A DNA stretch of 64,000 bases from Micromonospora sp. C95 (GTDB lineage Bacteria; Actinomycetota; Actinomycetes; Mycobacteriales; Micromonosporaceae): NCBI RefSeq assembly GCF_018070465.1, contig NZ_JAGPXT010000011.1:1-64000 (forward strand), written 5' to 3'. The notes beneath the pieces are model-generated. The model had not been told where the DNA came from, did no database searches, and was given only the letters and a program-made list of their open reading frames with translations. Of this stretch, positions 1 to 9,982 are shown piece by piece. Made by a program: the position numbers and the translations under genes. Positions within the stretch are counted from its first letter, which is position 1; every line of letters starts with the position of its first letter.

Positions 1-122
1 CCCGACCACGAGCGGGGGCACGTTCTGACACCAGGACTCGCATTGGTCCAGGCGGCGGGAGTGCTCACCCGCTCGCGGCTACCAGGCACCGAGTCTGCCA
101 GCGGCTCACCCGGTAGCTCCCA

Positions 123-998
123 TTAGGTGGTGGTGGCGGACAGTGCCTCGTACTCGGCGTCGGTCAGCTGCACCTGGGCGGCGGCGACGTTCTCCTCCAG
201 GTGCGCCACGGACGACGTACCGGGAATCGGCAGCATGACCGGCGACCGGCGCAACAGCCAGGCGAGGGCCAGTTGCGCGGGCGTCGCGCCGTGCTCGGCG
301 GCGACGGTGTCCAGCGGACCACCCGGTCGGGCCAGTTCCCCGGTCGCGATCGGGTACCACGGGATGAACGCGAGGTCGTGCCGTTCGCAGTGGTCGAGCA
401 CGTCCTCCGCGTCGCGGTTGGCCAGGTTGTACAGGTTCTGCACGGACACGATCGGCGCGATGCGGCGGGCCGCCTCGATCTGGTCGACGGTCACCTCGGA
501 GAGCCCGATGTGCCGGATCTTGCCTTCCTCCCGCAGCAGCGCCAGCTCACCGAGCTGGTCGGCCAGCGGCACCGCCGGATCGATGCGGTGCAGCTGATAG
601 AGCCCGATGGTTTCCAGCCCGAGGTGGCGCAGGCTCAGCTCGCACTGCTGACGCAGGTACTCCGGCCGGCCCACCGGCCGCCAGTCACCCGGGCCGCCGC
701 GGGTGAAGCCGGCCTTCGTCGCGATGAGCAGATCGTCGGCGTACGGGTGCAGGGCCTCGCGGATCAGCAGCTCGGAGACGAACGGACCGTACGAGTCGGC
801 GGTGTCGATGAACGTCACGCCCAGCTCGTAGGCGCGGCGCAGCACCCGGACCGCCTCGGCCGGGTCCTTCGGCTCACCCCAGACCCCGGGACCGGTTATC
901 TGCATCGCGCCGTAACCGAGCCGGTCGACCTGAAGATCGCCGCCGATCCGGTAGGTGCCGGACTCCTTCGCCGGTCTGGTGCCGGTGTCGAGCGCCAT
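123..998 (-). CDS. Aldo/keto reductase
   Basis: Predicted cytosolic NADPH-dependent oxidoreductase of 291 aa with the usual AKR length and (beta/alpha)8 pattern. The catalytic tetrad is visible: Asp and Tyr in [10 protein letters not shown], Lys in LLIATKAG, and His in YQLHRID. The C-terminal PIPGTSS motif is typical of cofactor binding in this family. The ATG start is chosen because AAAGGTGG lies just upstream; a longer in-frame reading exists but has no ribosome site and would run into the divergent CHAT gene. It is divergent from that gene across about 125 bp. The substrate cannot be read from sequence; plausible roles are aldehyde detoxification or secondary metabolism. Confidence 0.9.
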   Translation of the reverse strand: MALDTGTRPAKESGTYRIGGDLQVDRLGYGAMQITGPGVWGEPKDPAEAVRVLRRAYELGVTFIDTADSYGPFVSELLIREALHPYADDLLIATKAGFTRGGPGDWRPVGRPEYLRQQCELSLRHLGLETIGLYQLHRIDPAVPLADQLGELALLREEGKIRHIGLSEVTVDQIEAARRIAPIVSVQNLYNLANRDAEDVLDHCERHDLAFIPWYPIATGELARPGGPLDTVAAEHGATPAQLALAWLLRRSPVMLPIPGTSSVAHLEENVAAAQVQLTDAEYEALSATTT

Positions 999-1122
999 TG
1001 GGGCCACCTTTCGGTTCGCTGCCTGTCGGAGCCTCAAGTTACCCCGGTCGGCTTCGGGACAGCGGCCGGTCGCTGCGGCTGCTACTGCTGTGCGGGACGG
1101 TGCCTGCGACGGGAGGGCTGGC

Positions 1123-4100
1123 ATGTGGCGACGGTTCAGGTCCGACCCGGTGCAGCGGCTGCGGGAGCGGCTGGACGGCTTCGGCACCACCATGGAGCCG
1201 CGGTGGGTGCTCGACCACGAGGCGCTGATGGATGCCAGGCCGGTCTACGACCTGATCAACGGCGTGAGCCGCCGGGGTGCGTCGGAACGCGAGGCCGAGG
1301 CGCTGTTCCTCCTGGCCTGTCTGCACTGGTACCGGTACCAGGTGCTGCCGGCGGGCTCGGACGGGCCGGACCTCGTCCAGGCGGTCGGGCTGACCGAACT
1401 GCTGCTCAGCCTGGCGCCGGAACGGGTACCGCCGTCGCTGCTGGCGATGCTGCGAACCCACGTACCCACCGCCGGCCGATCTGCCGGTGCGTCGACCGGG
1501 ACCGGGACCGGGGCGCGGGGCGGCGGTCCCGCGGGCGTGACCACCTCCGGGGCCCGCGATGCACCGGTGCCGCCCGGTGTCGGTGTCCCGGCTGCCCGCT
1601 CCGCGCCCGGCACCGACGCGCCGGCTGCGCTGTTCGGCCAGGCGGTGATGCTGATGGGCGGCGCCGAGCGGTCCGGGGACTACCGGGTGGCCGACCAGGC
1701 GCAGGCGCTGCTGGAACGGGCCCTGGCCGGCACACCGTCCGGCGCACCGGAACGCCGGCAGTACCTCTCCGCGCTCGGACGGGTGCACCGGGATCAGTAC
1801 CTGCGGCTGGGCCGGCAGCGGTCGCTTCCGGCGGCGATCGACGCGCACCGGGAGAGCCTGGAGTCGACCCCCGCGGGTGACCCGGAGCGTCCGACCCGGC
1901 TGTTCAACCTCGGCAACGTCCTCGGTGACCGGTTCGAGCAGGCGGGCGACGTCGCGGCGCTGGACGAGTCGATCCGACTGCTCGGCGACGCGGCCCGGGC
2001 CGCCCCCGCCGACTCGCCGGTCTGGCTGATGGCCCGGGTCAACCTCGGGGGACGGCTGCGCGACCGCTGGCAGCGCCGGGGCGAGCCGGCCGACCTCGAC
2101 CGGGCCGTCGACGTGCTGGCGCAGGCGGTGTCCGTCCGGGCCGACCCGCTGGTGCTCTTCACCTACGCGACGCTGGCCAGCAGACGGTTCGTGGTCAGCG
2201 GCACCGACGGCGACCTGGACACGGCGATCGACGCCAACCGTGCCGCGCTGGCGGCGGGGATCAGCGAGGAACAGGGCGCCCTGGTCCGGGTCACCCTGGC
2301 GGGACTGGCCGGTGAGCGCCACGAGCGGCGGAAGACCCCGGCCGACCTGGACGCGGCGATCGAGGCGTACCGGGCGGCGGCGGGCGGGCCCCGGTCGGCG
2401 GGGCAGGACGCGGGCGGGCTGTGGCAGGCCGAGGGCAAGCTGTTGGACGCGCGCTACGCGCTGCACCGCCGGTCCGACGATCTGCGTGAGGCGGAGCGGC
2501 TGTTGCGGGCGGCGGTCGACGAGACGACCGACCCGGTGCAGCGCGCCGGACGCCTCGGCGACCTCGGGTACACGCTGGGCCGATGGCACGCCGACCTGAC
2601 CGGGTTGGCGACCTTGCGGGAGGCCCGCGAGCTGCTGACCGAGGCGGAGCGGCTGCTGCCGGCAGATCACCCGTCGCGGCCGGACCTGCTGAACAACCTG
2701 GGCGACACGCTGCGTGAGCTGGCCGACCAGGCGGGCGAGCCGGAGCTGCTGGAACCCGCCGTGGCGAAGCTGCGCGAGGCGGCGGCGAACCCGGCGAATC
2801 CCGCGAAGCTGCCGCTCTACCTGTCGAATCTCGGCCTGGCGTTGCAGGAACTCTTCGGCCGGACCCAGGACCTGGGAATTCTCACCGAGGCGACGGCGGT
2901 GCTGCGGCGGGCGGTGGCCGCTGCCCCACCCGGGAATCCGGACCGGATGCTCGGCCTGTTCAACCTGGGATCGGCGTTGAACCGGCGCACGGAGCTGGTC
3001 GTCAACGCCGCGCTGCCGGCCGACGGCGACGCCACGCCGGAGCGGGCCCGCGCCGTCGCGCGGGCCGACGCCGAGCAGGCGGTCACGCTGCTACGGGAGG
3101 CGGCGGAGCTGGCACAGCAGGAGGCCGAGCCCGACGAACGCGCGCGGATCGTCGGCACGCTCGCGCTCAGCCACCTGCTGCGGCACCAACTCACCGAGGA
3201 TCCCGCCGCGCTCGACGAGGCGGTCACCCTGCTGCGGGAGCTCGCCGACGCGGCCGTCGCCCCGGCCGGCGACCGATACCGGTCGCTGACCAACCTCGGT
3301 AACGCGCTGCTGATCAGGTTCCGGACCGCGCGGAACGCCCCCGACGCCCAGGAGATGCTTACGGTGTACCGGGCGGCGGTGGCGGCCCTGCCCGTGGATC
3401 ATCCGGAGCGGACCATGTGCCTGAGCAACCTGGCCGTCGCCGTCGAGGAGATCGCCCACGCCACCGGTGCCGCGACCGCTGCGACCGACGCCGCTCCGGA
3501 ACCGGTTCCCGACGGCCCGGCCTCCGGCGGCCTAGCCTCCGACGGCCTGGTTCCCGGCGGCCCGGCCGCCACGGGGCATCGCGCGACCGCCGTCGCTTCG
3601 GCGGCCTCCGGCGAGCTGCCGGCGGTCGAGTTGGCCGAGGCGGTCGCCGCGCTGCGCGAGGCCGCCGCGATCGAGGCGGCGCCGTCGCTGTTGCGGGCCG
3701 CCGCCGCGCGGCGGTACGCCGCTCTCGCCGCCGAGGCCGGCGACCTGCCGGCCGCCCTGGCGGGCTACACCACGGCGATCGAACTGCTCGACCTGGTTGC
3801 CTGGCACGGCATGGACCTCGACGACCAGGGCCGGCTGCTCGGGCAGTTCCCGGGCCTGGCCGGCGACGCCGCCGCGGTGGCGATCGCGCTCGACCGGCCG
3901 CAACGCGCGGTGGAACTGCTGGAGTACGGGCGTGGGGTGCTGCTCGCCCGGGCCCACGACGCCGGCGCCGACCTGGCGGCGCTGCGCGCGGAGGCACCCC
4001 GACTGGCCGAGCGCCTGGCCGCCGTCCAGGCCGCCCTCGACCGCCTCGACCCGCGCCCCGACCTGACCGGACCCGCGCCGGTCGCCGGGCTGGCGGCCCC

Positions 4101-5337
4101 GGCCCGCGCCGTGCCGGCCGGTGGCGAGGTGGGCGCGGGCTCGGAACGCCGGCACGAGCTGGCCGTCCAGCGGCGCGAGGTGTTGGCGGAGATCCGGCGA
4201 CGGCCCGGCTTCGAGGGCTTCCTGCGTCCGCCTCCGTTCGTCGATCTCGCCCAGGCGGCCGGCGGCGGGCCGGTGGTGCTGGTGAACGTCGCCGCCCGGC
4301 GCTGCGACGCGCTGGTGGTCGGTCAGGAGCGGGTGATGGTGGTACCGCTGCCCGAGCTGACCCTCGGTGAACTGCAGCTACGGGCCGTGTACTTCCTGAC
4401 CGGGCTCGCCGAGGTCACCGCGTCCGGTGGTGAGCCGGGCGTGGCGGCGCAGCGCCGCCGGGCCGCGTTCCGACGCCGCATCCCGGAAACCCTTGACTGG
4501 CTGTGGCGGGTGGTCGCCGCCCCGGTGCTGGACGCGCTGGGCCCGCCGGCCGCGCCACCGGATGCCGGAGCCGCCCCGGCCCGCCTGTGGTGGTGTCCCA
4601 CCGGCGTGCTCGCCCTGCTGCCACTGCACGCCGCCGCCCCACTGGGTGGGGGGACCGGGGTGCTCGACCGGGTCGTCTCCTCGTACACGGCCTCGCTGCG
4701 GGCGCTCGTCCGGGCCCGGCGGGGGCCGGCGGGCAGGTCCGCGCCGGTCACCTCGGCCCTGGTGGTCGGGATGCCGCGGACGCCGGGGCTGGCGGACCTG
4801 CCCGGCGTCGCGGGGGAGGCGGCCGTGGTACGCCGGTACGTGACCGACGTGACGACGTTGACCGGGGCGGCGGCCACGCCCTCGGCGGTGCTCGGCGCAC
4901 TGCCGGGAACGTCCGTGGTCCACCTGAGCTGTCACGGCACCCAGGATCTCGCCGCACCCGCCCGGGGCCGGCTCGCGTTGGCCGGCGGCCCGCTGCACGT
5001 GCGGGATCTGTGGCGGCCGGCCGGCACCACGGCCGCGCTCGCGGTCCTGTCCGCCTGCGACACGGTACGCGGTGGCGCCGCCCTGCCGGACGAGGCGCTG
5101 ACCCTGGGCACCGCGTTCCAGTTGGCGGGCTTCCGGCACGTCATCGGCGCGCTCTGGGCCATCTCGGACACGCTTACCGTCCAGCTGTGCGAGGACCTGT
5201 ACGCGGCGCTGGCGGTGCCCGGTGGTCTCGACCCGCAGCGGGCCGCGTCCGCCCTGCACCACGCCGTCCGGCAGGTGCGTGCCGCCCTGCCCGACCTGCC
5301 GGAACTCTGGGCCGGCTACGCCCATGTCGGCCCCTGA
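1123..5337 (+). CDS. TPR-repeat protein with C-terminal CHAT (caspase-like) protease domain
   Basis: A 1404-aa protein. Residues about 1-110 form a helical head, about 115-165 a Gly/Thr/Ser linker, and about 175-930 tandem TPR-like helices (repeated L..LG..L..R and D.A....R patterns), interrupted near 780-830 by an Ala/Gly/Pro insert. Residues about 1090-1404 are a CHAT domain with the expected dyad: His1271 in HLSCHG and Cys1312 in LSACDT, followed by the family motif [14 protein letters not shown] domains are caspase/separase-like proteases known from bacterial conflict and signalling systems. GGGAGGG precedes the ATG. The gene converges on, and overlaps by 22 bp, a two-gene operon for a membrane protein and a Cys-rich protein, which may be partners (inference). 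The target is unknown. Confidence 0.9.
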   Translation: MWRRFRSDPVQRLRERLDGFGTTMEPRWVLDHEALMDARPVYDLINGVSRRGASEREAEALFLLACLHWYRYQVLPAGSDGPDLVQAVGLTELLLSLAPERVPPSLLAMLRTHVPTAGRSAGASTGTGTGARGGGPAGVTTSGARDAPVPPGVGVPAARSAPGTDAPAALFGQAVMLMGGAERSGDYRVADQAQALLERALAGTPSGAPERRQYLSALGRVHRDQYLRLGRQRSLPAAIDAHRESLESTPAGDPERPTRLFNLGNVLGDRFEQAGDVAALDESIRLLGDAARAAPADSPVWLMARVNLGGRLRDRWQRRGEPADLDRAVDVLAQAVSVRADPLVLFTYATLASRRFVVSGTDGDLDTAIDANRAALAAGISEEQGALVRVTLAGLAGERHERRKTPADLDAAIEAYRAAAGGPRSAGQDAGGLWQAEGKLLDARYALHRRSDDLREAERLLRAAVDETTDPVQRAGRLGDLGYTLGRWHADLTGLATLREARELLTEAERLLPADHPSRPDLLNNLGDTLRELADQAGEPELLEPAVAKLREAAANPANPAKLPLYLSNLGLALQELFGRTQDLGILTEATAVLRRAVAAAPPGNPDRMLGLFNLGSALNRRTELVVNAALPADGDATPERARAVARADAEQAVTLLREAAELAQQEAEPDERARIVGTLALSHLLRHQLTEDPAALDEAVTLLRELADAAVAPAGDRYRSLTNLGNALLIRFRTARNAPDAQEMLTVYRAAVAALPVDHPERTMCLSNLAVAVEEIAHATGAATAATDAAPEPVPDGPASGGLASDGLVPGGPAATGHRATAVASAASGELPAVELAEAVAALREAAAIEAAPSLLRAAAARRYAALAAEAGDLPAALAGYTTAIELLDLVAWHGMDLDDQGRLLGQFPGLAGDAAAVAIALDRPQRAVELLEYGRGVLLARAHDAGADLAALRAEAPRLAERLAAVQAALDRLDPRPDLTGPAPVAGLAAPARAVPAGGEVGAGSERRHELAVQRREVLAEIRRRPGFEGFLRPPPFVDLAQAAGGGPVVLVNVAARRCDALVVGQERVMVVPLPELTLGELQLRAVYFLTGLAEVTASGGEPGVAAQRRRAAFRRRIPETLDWLWRVVAAPVLDALGPPAAPPDAGAAPARLWWCPTGVLALLPLHAAAPLGGGTGVLDRVVSSYTASLRALVRARRGPAGRSAPVTSALVVGMPRTPGLADLPGVAGEAAVVRRYVTDVTTLTGAAATPSAVLGALPGTSVVHLSCHGTQDLAAPARGRLALAGGPLHVRDLWRPAGTTAALAVLSACDTVRGGAALPDEALTLGTAFQLAGFRHVIGALWAISDTLTVQLCEDLYAALAVPGGLDPQRAASALHHAVRQVRAALPDLPELWAGYAHVGP

Positions 5338-5789
5338 CCGGGCGCGTACCAGGTGACGCCCACGGCGGCGACCAGCAGAGCGGTGCAGGCAAGCACCAGC
5401 AGCACCCCGAGGCGCAGGGCCCGGGCCGCGGCGAGGGCCTCCCGGTGCTCGCCGAGCGGAGCCGGGAACAGTTCGGCGACCGGAGTCACCGACAGCGGCC
5501 CGTGCGCGGCCCGCAGCAGCGCCAGCGCCCCGCTGACCCCGGCCACCACGGCGGCCAGCAGCAGTACACCGACCAGGGCGCCCCAGCCCGGTGCGAGGGT
5601 GCTGACGTCGGAGCGACCCCGGATCAGGCTGAACCCGACCAGCGCGACGAGCAGGCCACCCAGCCCGTTACGCCAGGCCAGCGCGGCGGCCCGGACCCGG
5701 TCCAGTTCGCCGCGCAGCAACGCGGCCAGCTCCTGCGCCCGGCGCAGGTCGGTACGGGTCGCCGGGGGACCGGGCCGCAGTCGGATCAC
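5316..5789 (-). CDS. Three-helix membrane protein, possible CHAT partner
   Basis: A 157-aa protein with an Arg-rich, helical cytosolic N-terminus (residues 1-38) and three hydrophobic segments at about 40-56, 68-92 and 126-146. I recognise no catalytic motif and no named family. The GTG start overlaps the stop of the upstream Cys-rich gene in a GTGA arrangement, so the two are very likely translated as a coupled pair. Its 3' end lies inside the 3' end of the CHAT gene on the other strand. Position alone suggests a membrane anchor or sensor for the CHAT protein or the zinc-ribbon protein; this is inference. Confidence 0.75.
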   Translation of the reverse strand: MIRLRPGPPATRTDLRRAQELAALLRGELDRVRAAALAWRNGLGGLLVALVGFSLIRGRSDVSTLAPGWGALVGVLLLAAVVAGVSGALALLRAAHGPLSVTPVAELFPAPLGEHREALAAARALRLGVLLVLACTALLVAAVGVTWYAPGQGPTWA

Positions 5790-6106
5790 GACTCGACCTC
5801 CAGCGTCACCGTCCAGTACGCGCCGCAGCCGGTCAGCCCGTCGGGGCGGGCCGGATGATCGGCGGTGCAACTGCACAGCAGCGTCCGGTAGCCGGGGTCG
5901 ACCACTGCCTGCGGTGCCTCCCGCCGGTACACCTCGTCGACGATCGGGCAGCTGATCGGGTGCCGGCAGCGGGGGCAGTCGCCGCTGAGCAGCACCGCCG
6001 GACCGTACCGGCGCACCGAGAACGTCTCCGCGACCCGGCTGCCGTACGCGGTGTCGGTGACCTCCGCGTACGGCAGCGGCTCCGCCGCCGGCTCACCATC
6101 CCGCAC
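5786..6106 (-). CDS. Small cysteine-rich (zinc-ribbon-like) protein
   Basis: A 106-aa soluble protein with Cys at 44, 47, 53, 78, 80 and 94 plus His84. CPRC and the later CSC..H..C cluster could hold one or two zinc ions. No family is recognised. The GTG start is preferred over an upstream ATG because GGGAGG sits eight bases before it. It is first in a coupled two-gene operon with the membrane protein, running toward the TPR-CHAT gene. A DNA, RNA or protein adaptor role would fit a zinc ribbon, but nothing in the sequence proves it. Confidence 0.7.
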   Translation of the reverse strand: MRDGEPAAEPLPYAEVTDTAYGSRVAETFSVRRYGPAVLLSGDCPRCRHPISCPIVDEVYRREAPQAVVDPGYRTLLCSCTADHPARPDGLTGCGAYWTVTLEVES

Positions 6107-6328
6107 CGATGCACCCTCCCACCGTCGTCGCCACGACAACGAGCACACGGTAGCGCCCGCCCGCCCGCCGGTCTCCCGGCGCGCGGGTGGACCCGGTGCC
6201 CGGTCCGGCGAGCGGGTGCCGGGCAGCGGGATCGGCGGAGCGCCCGTGCGGCCGGACCGTCCGTGGGAGGCTGGACGGTACCGCCGCGTGCACCGCCTGG
6301 CGTCGGCGGGCCGTGCGGAAGGGAAGCC

Positions 6329-6694
6329 ATGTCAGGGGAGCCGCAGGTCGACTTCGCGCTCGACACCTACGAATGCATCGTGCTGTATCCCGGTGCCGCC
6401 GGGCGGGCGTTGCTGCCCGAGACCGTCCAGCGGTTGCAGGCCGAGCATGCCCGGCACATGCAGGCGATGCAGCAGCGGGGCATCATCCTCGTCGCCGGAG
6501 CGGTGGACGGCCAGGCCCGGGAGCCGGACCCACCGCTGGGGTTCGGTCTGGCCCGGACCGGGTCGGTCGACGATGTCCGCAGCGTGATGGAAGCGGATCC
6601 GGCGGTGCAGGCCGGCCTCTACCGGGTGGACGTGATGACCTTCCTCTGCCCGGCCGGCTCGTTGGAGTTTCCGCTGGTCAAGACGGAGAGCTGA
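6329..6694 (+). CDS. YciI-like family protein
   Basis: A 121-aa protein with the ferredoxin-like YciI pattern: a first strand (YECIVLYPG), a helix carrying ERARHMQ-like residues (LQAEHARHMQAMQQRG), the central strand IILVAGAV, and the DDVRSVMEADPAVQAGLYRVDVM segment with its conserved acidic and Gly residues, read here in two parts around VMEADP. YciI proteins are small, often stand-alone, and mostly uncharacterised. The ATG follows a GGAAGGGAAG stretch. It is divergent from the zinc-ribbon operon and precedes pyk by about 240 bp. Confidence 0.8.
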   Translation: MSGEPQVDFALDTYECIVLYPGAAGRALLPETVQRLQAEHARHMQAMQQRGIILVAGAVDGQAREPDPPLGFGLARTGSVDDVRSVMEADPAVQAGLYRVDVMTFLCPAGSLEFPLVKTES

Positions 6695-6938
6695 GCCACG
6701 CCGGCCGCCGTCACGACGGGTGGCCGGAGGTGCGCGTACAGTTGTCGGCCCGGAGCGCCCCGACGCGGCCTGGCGCCGGGGGCGTACCATTCCGGCGCGC
6801 GGTCGCCGTTGCCCGCCGTCGACGTCCGGAGCGGCCCACGCTCGCCGGCCGCGCCAGTGGGCCGCGCGCCGTTGGACAACTGTTCCACATTGCGCAAGGG
6901 GTCGGCCGGTGGTCCGACCCGGAGGAGAGACTAGCCTG

Positions 6939-8387
6939 ATGGGCGTGACACGCCGCGCGAAGATCGTCTGCACTCTTGGCCCCGCCACCTCGTCGCCCGA
7001 GCGCATCCGCGGGCTCGTCGAAGCCGGCATGAACGTGGCGAGGCTCAACTTCAGTCACGGCAGCCACGCCGACCACGAGTCGGTCTACCGACTCGTGCGG
7101 GAGGCGGCCGAGGCCGCGGGGCAGCCGGTGGCGATCCTGGCCGACCTCCAGGGGCCCAAGATCCGCCTGGGTCGGTTCGCCGACGGGCCGCACGAGTGGC
7201 GCACCGGTGACTCCGTGGTGATCACCGGCGACGAGGTGACCGGCTCCAAGGACCGGGTCTCCTGCACCTACCGGAAGCTCCCGCAGGAGGTCAAGCCGGG
7301 TGACCGGCTGCTGATCGACGACGGCCGGGTGGCCGTCGAGGTCACCGACGTCACCGGCAACGACATCCGGGTGCTGGTCACCGAGGGCGGTCCGGTCAGC
7401 AACAACAAGGGTGTCTCGCTGCCGAACGTGGCGGTCAGCGTGCCCGCCCTGTCGGAGAAGGACGCCGCCGACCTGCGCTTCGCGCTCGGCCTCGGTGTCG
7501 ACCTGGTCGCCCTGTCGTTCGTCCGCTCCGCCGACGACATCAAGCTGTGCCACGCGATCATGAGCGAGGTCGGTGTGCACCGCCCGGTGCTGGCCAAGGT
7601 CGAGAAGCCGGAGGCGGTCGACCACCTCGAAGCGATCGTGCTGGCCTTCGACGGGGTCATGGTGGCCCGTGGTGACCTCGGCGTGGAACTGCCGCTCGAC
7701 GAGGTGCCGCTGGTGCAGAAGCGCGCGGTGCAGTTGTGCCGGGAGAACGCCAAGCCGGTCATCGTGGCCACCCAGATGCTCGACTCCATGATCGAGAATT
7801 CCCGGCCGACCCGCGCCGAGGCCTCCGACGTGGCGAACGCGGTGCTCGACGGTGCCGACGCGGTGATGCTCTCCGGTGAGACGAGCGTCGGCAAGTATCC
7901 GGTGCTCACGGTCAGCACCATGTCCAAGATCGTCACCACCACCGAGGCCGGGTCGATCCTGGTGCCCCGCCTCCAGCACGATCCGCGTACGCACGGCGGC
8001 GCGCTCACCGTGGCCGCCTCCTCGATCGCCCGGGCCATCGGCGCCAAGGCGCTCGTCGCGTTCTCGCAGACCGGTGACACCGTGCGCCGGCTCAGCCGGC
8101 TGCACTGCGACCTGCCGCTGCTGGCCTTCACCCCGGTGCCCGAGGTGCGGGCGCAGCTCGCCCTCTCCTGGGGGGTGGAGACCTTCCTGATGCCGTTCGT
8201 GCAGCACACCGACGACATGTTCCGTCAGGTGGACCAGGCGCTGCTCGGGCTGAACCGGGGCAACCCCGGCGACTACGTGGTGATCGTGGCCGGCAGCCCG
8301 CCCGGCAGCCCCGGCTCGACCAACACCCTCCGGGTGCACCAGCTCGGTTCGCTCGTCGACGCCGCCACCGCGCGGGCGTTGCAGTGA
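6939..8387 (+). CDS. pyk: Pyruvate kinase
   Basis: Converts phosphoenolpyruvate and ADP to pyruvate and ATP in glycolysis. The 482-aa protein has the N-terminal substrate loop ([13 protein letters not shown]), the B domain at about 70-165, and the active-site signature [10 protein letters not shown] with catalytic Lys220. GDLGVELP and [12 protein letters not shown] are also present, followed by a C-terminal regulatory domain. GGAGGAGA lies ten bases before the ATG. Its TGA stop overlaps the GTG start of the thioesterase gene (GTGA), so the two are translationally coupled. The 244 bp upstream hold no clear sigma-70 promoter that I can define. Confidence 0.97.
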   Translation: MGVTRRAKIVCTLGPATSSPERIRGLVEAGMNVARLNFSHGSHADHESVYRLVREAAEAAGQPVAILADLQGPKIRLGRFADGPHEWRTGDSVVITGDEVTGSKDRVSCTYRKLPQEVKPGDRLLIDDGRVAVEVTDVTGNDIRVLVTEGGPVSNNKGVSLPNVAVSVPALSEKDAADLRFALGLGVDLVALSFVRSADDIKLCHAIMSEVGVHRPVLAKVEKPEAVDHLEAIVLAFDGVMVARGDLGVELPLDEVPLVQKRAVQLCRENAKPVIVATQMLDSMIENSRPTRAEASDVANAVLDGADAVMLSGETSVGKYPVLTVSTMSKIVTTTEAGSILVPRLQHDPRTHGGALTVAASSIARAIGAKALVAFSQTGDTVRRLSRLHCDLPLLAFTPVPEVRAQLALSWGVETFLMPFVQHTDDMFRQVDQALLGLNRGNPGDYVVIVAGSPPGSPGSTNTLRVHQLGSLVDAATARALQ

Positions 8388-9265
8388 CCGACGGCTCGCT
8401 CGTCGGCCAGGCCGCCGTCGACCAGCTGCTGGAGGTTCTGGACCTCGCACCCACCGGCGCGATGTCGTTCCGGGGGATGAGCCCGCCGGTCGGCCCGCAG
8501 CGGGTGTACGGCGGCCAGGTCGCCGGCCAGGCCCTGGTCGCCGCCGGCCGCACCGTCGACGCGGAGCGGGTGGTCCACTCCCTGCACGGCTACTTCGTGC
8601 GCGCCGGTGACCCGGTCGAGCCGATCGAGTACGAGGTGGAGAACATCCGCGACGGCCGCTCCTTCTCGGTGCGCCGCTCGGTCGCGCTCCAGCACGGCAA
8701 GCCGATCTTCTTCATGTCCGCCTCGTTCCAGCGGCCCGAGGAGGGGCTGGACCACCACGCGCCCCTGCCGCCGGACGTGCCCGGGCCCGAGTCGGTGCCG
8801 ACCATGACCGACCGGCTGTCCCGGTACCCGGAACGGCTGGGCATCTGGGGGCAGATTCCCCGCCCGATCGACGTGCGCTATGTCGGTGAACCCGGTTGGG
8901 TACGTCCCGGCGACCGGCCGGCCGATCCGCACCAGCGGGTGTGGATGCGCATCGACGGCAAGCTGCCGGACGATCCGTTGCTGCACGCCTGCGCCCTGGC
9001 CTACGCCTCCGACCTGACCCTGCTCGACTCGGTGCTCTCGGTGCACGGCGAGGTGTGGGGACCGGGCGGGGTGGTGGGGGCGAGCCTGGACCACGCCCTG
9101 TGGTTCCACCGCCCGTTCCGGGCCGACGAGTGGTTCCTCTACGACTGCTGGAGCCCGTCCGCGTCGGGCGCGCGTGGCCTGGCCACCGGCCGGATGTTCA
9201 CCGTGGACGGCCGGCAGATCGCCAGCGCCGTCCAGGAGGGACTGCTGCGCCGGGTCGGCGGATAG
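8384..9265 (+). CDS. tesB: Acyl-CoA thioesterase II
   Basis: Hydrolyses acyl-CoA to free fatty acid and CoA. The 293-aa length and double-hotdog layout match TesB: QRVYGGQVAGQAL and HSLHGYFVRAGD in the first hotdog, LDHALWFHRPFRADEW in the second, and the C-terminal GRQIASAVQEGLLR strand carrying the conserved Gln. The GTG start overlaps the pyk stop by four bases. Coupling to pyruvate kinase could link glycolytic flux with CoA recycling, but that is inference. Confidence 0.93.
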   Translation: MTDGSLVGQAAVDQLLEVLDLAPTGAMSFRGMSPPVGPQRVYGGQVAGQALVAAGRTVDAERVVHSLHGYFVRAGDPVEPIEYEVENIRDGRSFSVRRSVALQHGKPIFFMSASFQRPEEGLDHHAPLPPDVPGPESVPTMTDRLSRYPERLGIWGQIPRPIDVRYVGEPGWVRPGDRPADPHQRVWMRIDGKLPDDPLLHACALAYASDLTLLDSVLSVHGEVWGPGGVVGASLDHALWFHRPFRADEWFLYDCWSPSASGARGLATGRMFTVDGRQIASAVQEGLLRRVGG

Positions 9266-9366
9266 CCGACCCGCTGCGTGGACCGGTGGCCGTCCGGCCG
9301 GGCGTGGCCGGGCGACCCGTCAGATCCGGTGTCGGGCCGCCGGGCGGTGCCCGGTACACCGCCCGT

Positions 9367-9372
9367 TAACCT
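9367..9372 (+). promoter_or_regulatory. -10 element of a leaderless promoter (Rrf2 gene)
   Basis: TAACCT matches TANNNT and ends seven bases before the ATG, so transcription should begin at or within a base or two of the start codon. No Shine-Dalgarno sequence is present. Confidence 0.6.
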
Positions 9373-9379
9373 GTCCGAC

Positions 9380-9841
9380 ATGCGTCTCTCAGCCCGGGTG
9401 GACTACGCCCTTCGAGCGGTCGCCGAACTGGCCTCGGTGACCGGGGCTGGACGGGGCCGACCGGTCACCGCCGACCAGATCGCGCGGGCCCAGCAGATCC
9501 CGCCGAAGTTTCTGGAGAGCATCCTGCTGCAACTGCGCCGCGCCGGCGTGGTGCAGGCCCAGCGCGGCCCCGAGGGCGGCTACTGGTTGGCCCGGCCGGC
9601 TGAGGAGATCTGCCTCGCCGAGGTGATCCGGGTGATCGACGGACCGCTGGCCCATGTTCGGGGCCAACGCCCCGAGCACCTCGGCTACCAGGGCGCGGCG
9701 CGGGCGTTGCAGGAGGTCTGGATCGCGTTGCGGGCCAGCGAACGGCAGATCCTCGAACTGGTCACCGTCGCCGACGTGGCGCGGGGCACCCTGCCCGAGC
9801 CGGTCACCAAGCTGGTCGCCGACCCGGGCGCCTGGACCTGA
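9380..9841 (+). CDS. Rrf2-family transcriptional regulator lacking Fe-S cysteines
   Basis: A 153-aa winged-helix DNA-binding protein. The N-terminus MRLSARVDYALRAVAELA, the recognition region QIPPKFLESILLQLRRAG and the wing GPEGGYWLARP are classic Rrf2. The three-Cys cluster of IscR/NsrR is absent: the only cysteine is in EEICLAEV. That resembles CymR-type cysteine regulators rather than Fe-S sensors. The next gene is a TauE/SafE exporter, which supports a role in sulfur metabolism (inference). The start is set by homology and by a -10 element seven bases upstream. Confidence 0.9.
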   Translation: MRLSARVDYALRAVAELASVTGAGRGRPVTADQIARAQQIPPKFLESILLQLRRAGVVQAQRGPEGGYWLARPAEEICLAEVIRVIDGPLAHVRGQRPEHLGYQGAARALQEVWIALRASERQILELVTVADVARGTLPEPVTKLVADPGAWT

Positions 9842-9937
9842 CCGGACCCTCGACAGCACCCCGGACACCATGCGTCGGGTCGACGTGTCGTCTCACTGAC
9901 TGATCGTGGGGTTGACCGGCGGCCCGACCATGCCGCA

Positions 9938-9968
9938 TTGTCGACCAAGCCGATAGGAGATATCAATT
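9938..9968 (+). promoter_or_regulatory. Candidate promoter and operator of the TauE/SafE gene
   Basis: TTGTCG, a 17-base spacer and TATCAA resemble a -35/-10 pair. The AT-rich stretch around GATAGGAGATATC is unusual for this GC-rich DNA and is a plausible Rrf2 site. No second copy is seen nearby, so the assignment is weak. Confidence 0.35.
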
Positions 9969-9982
9969 AGCCAGGGGGCGTC

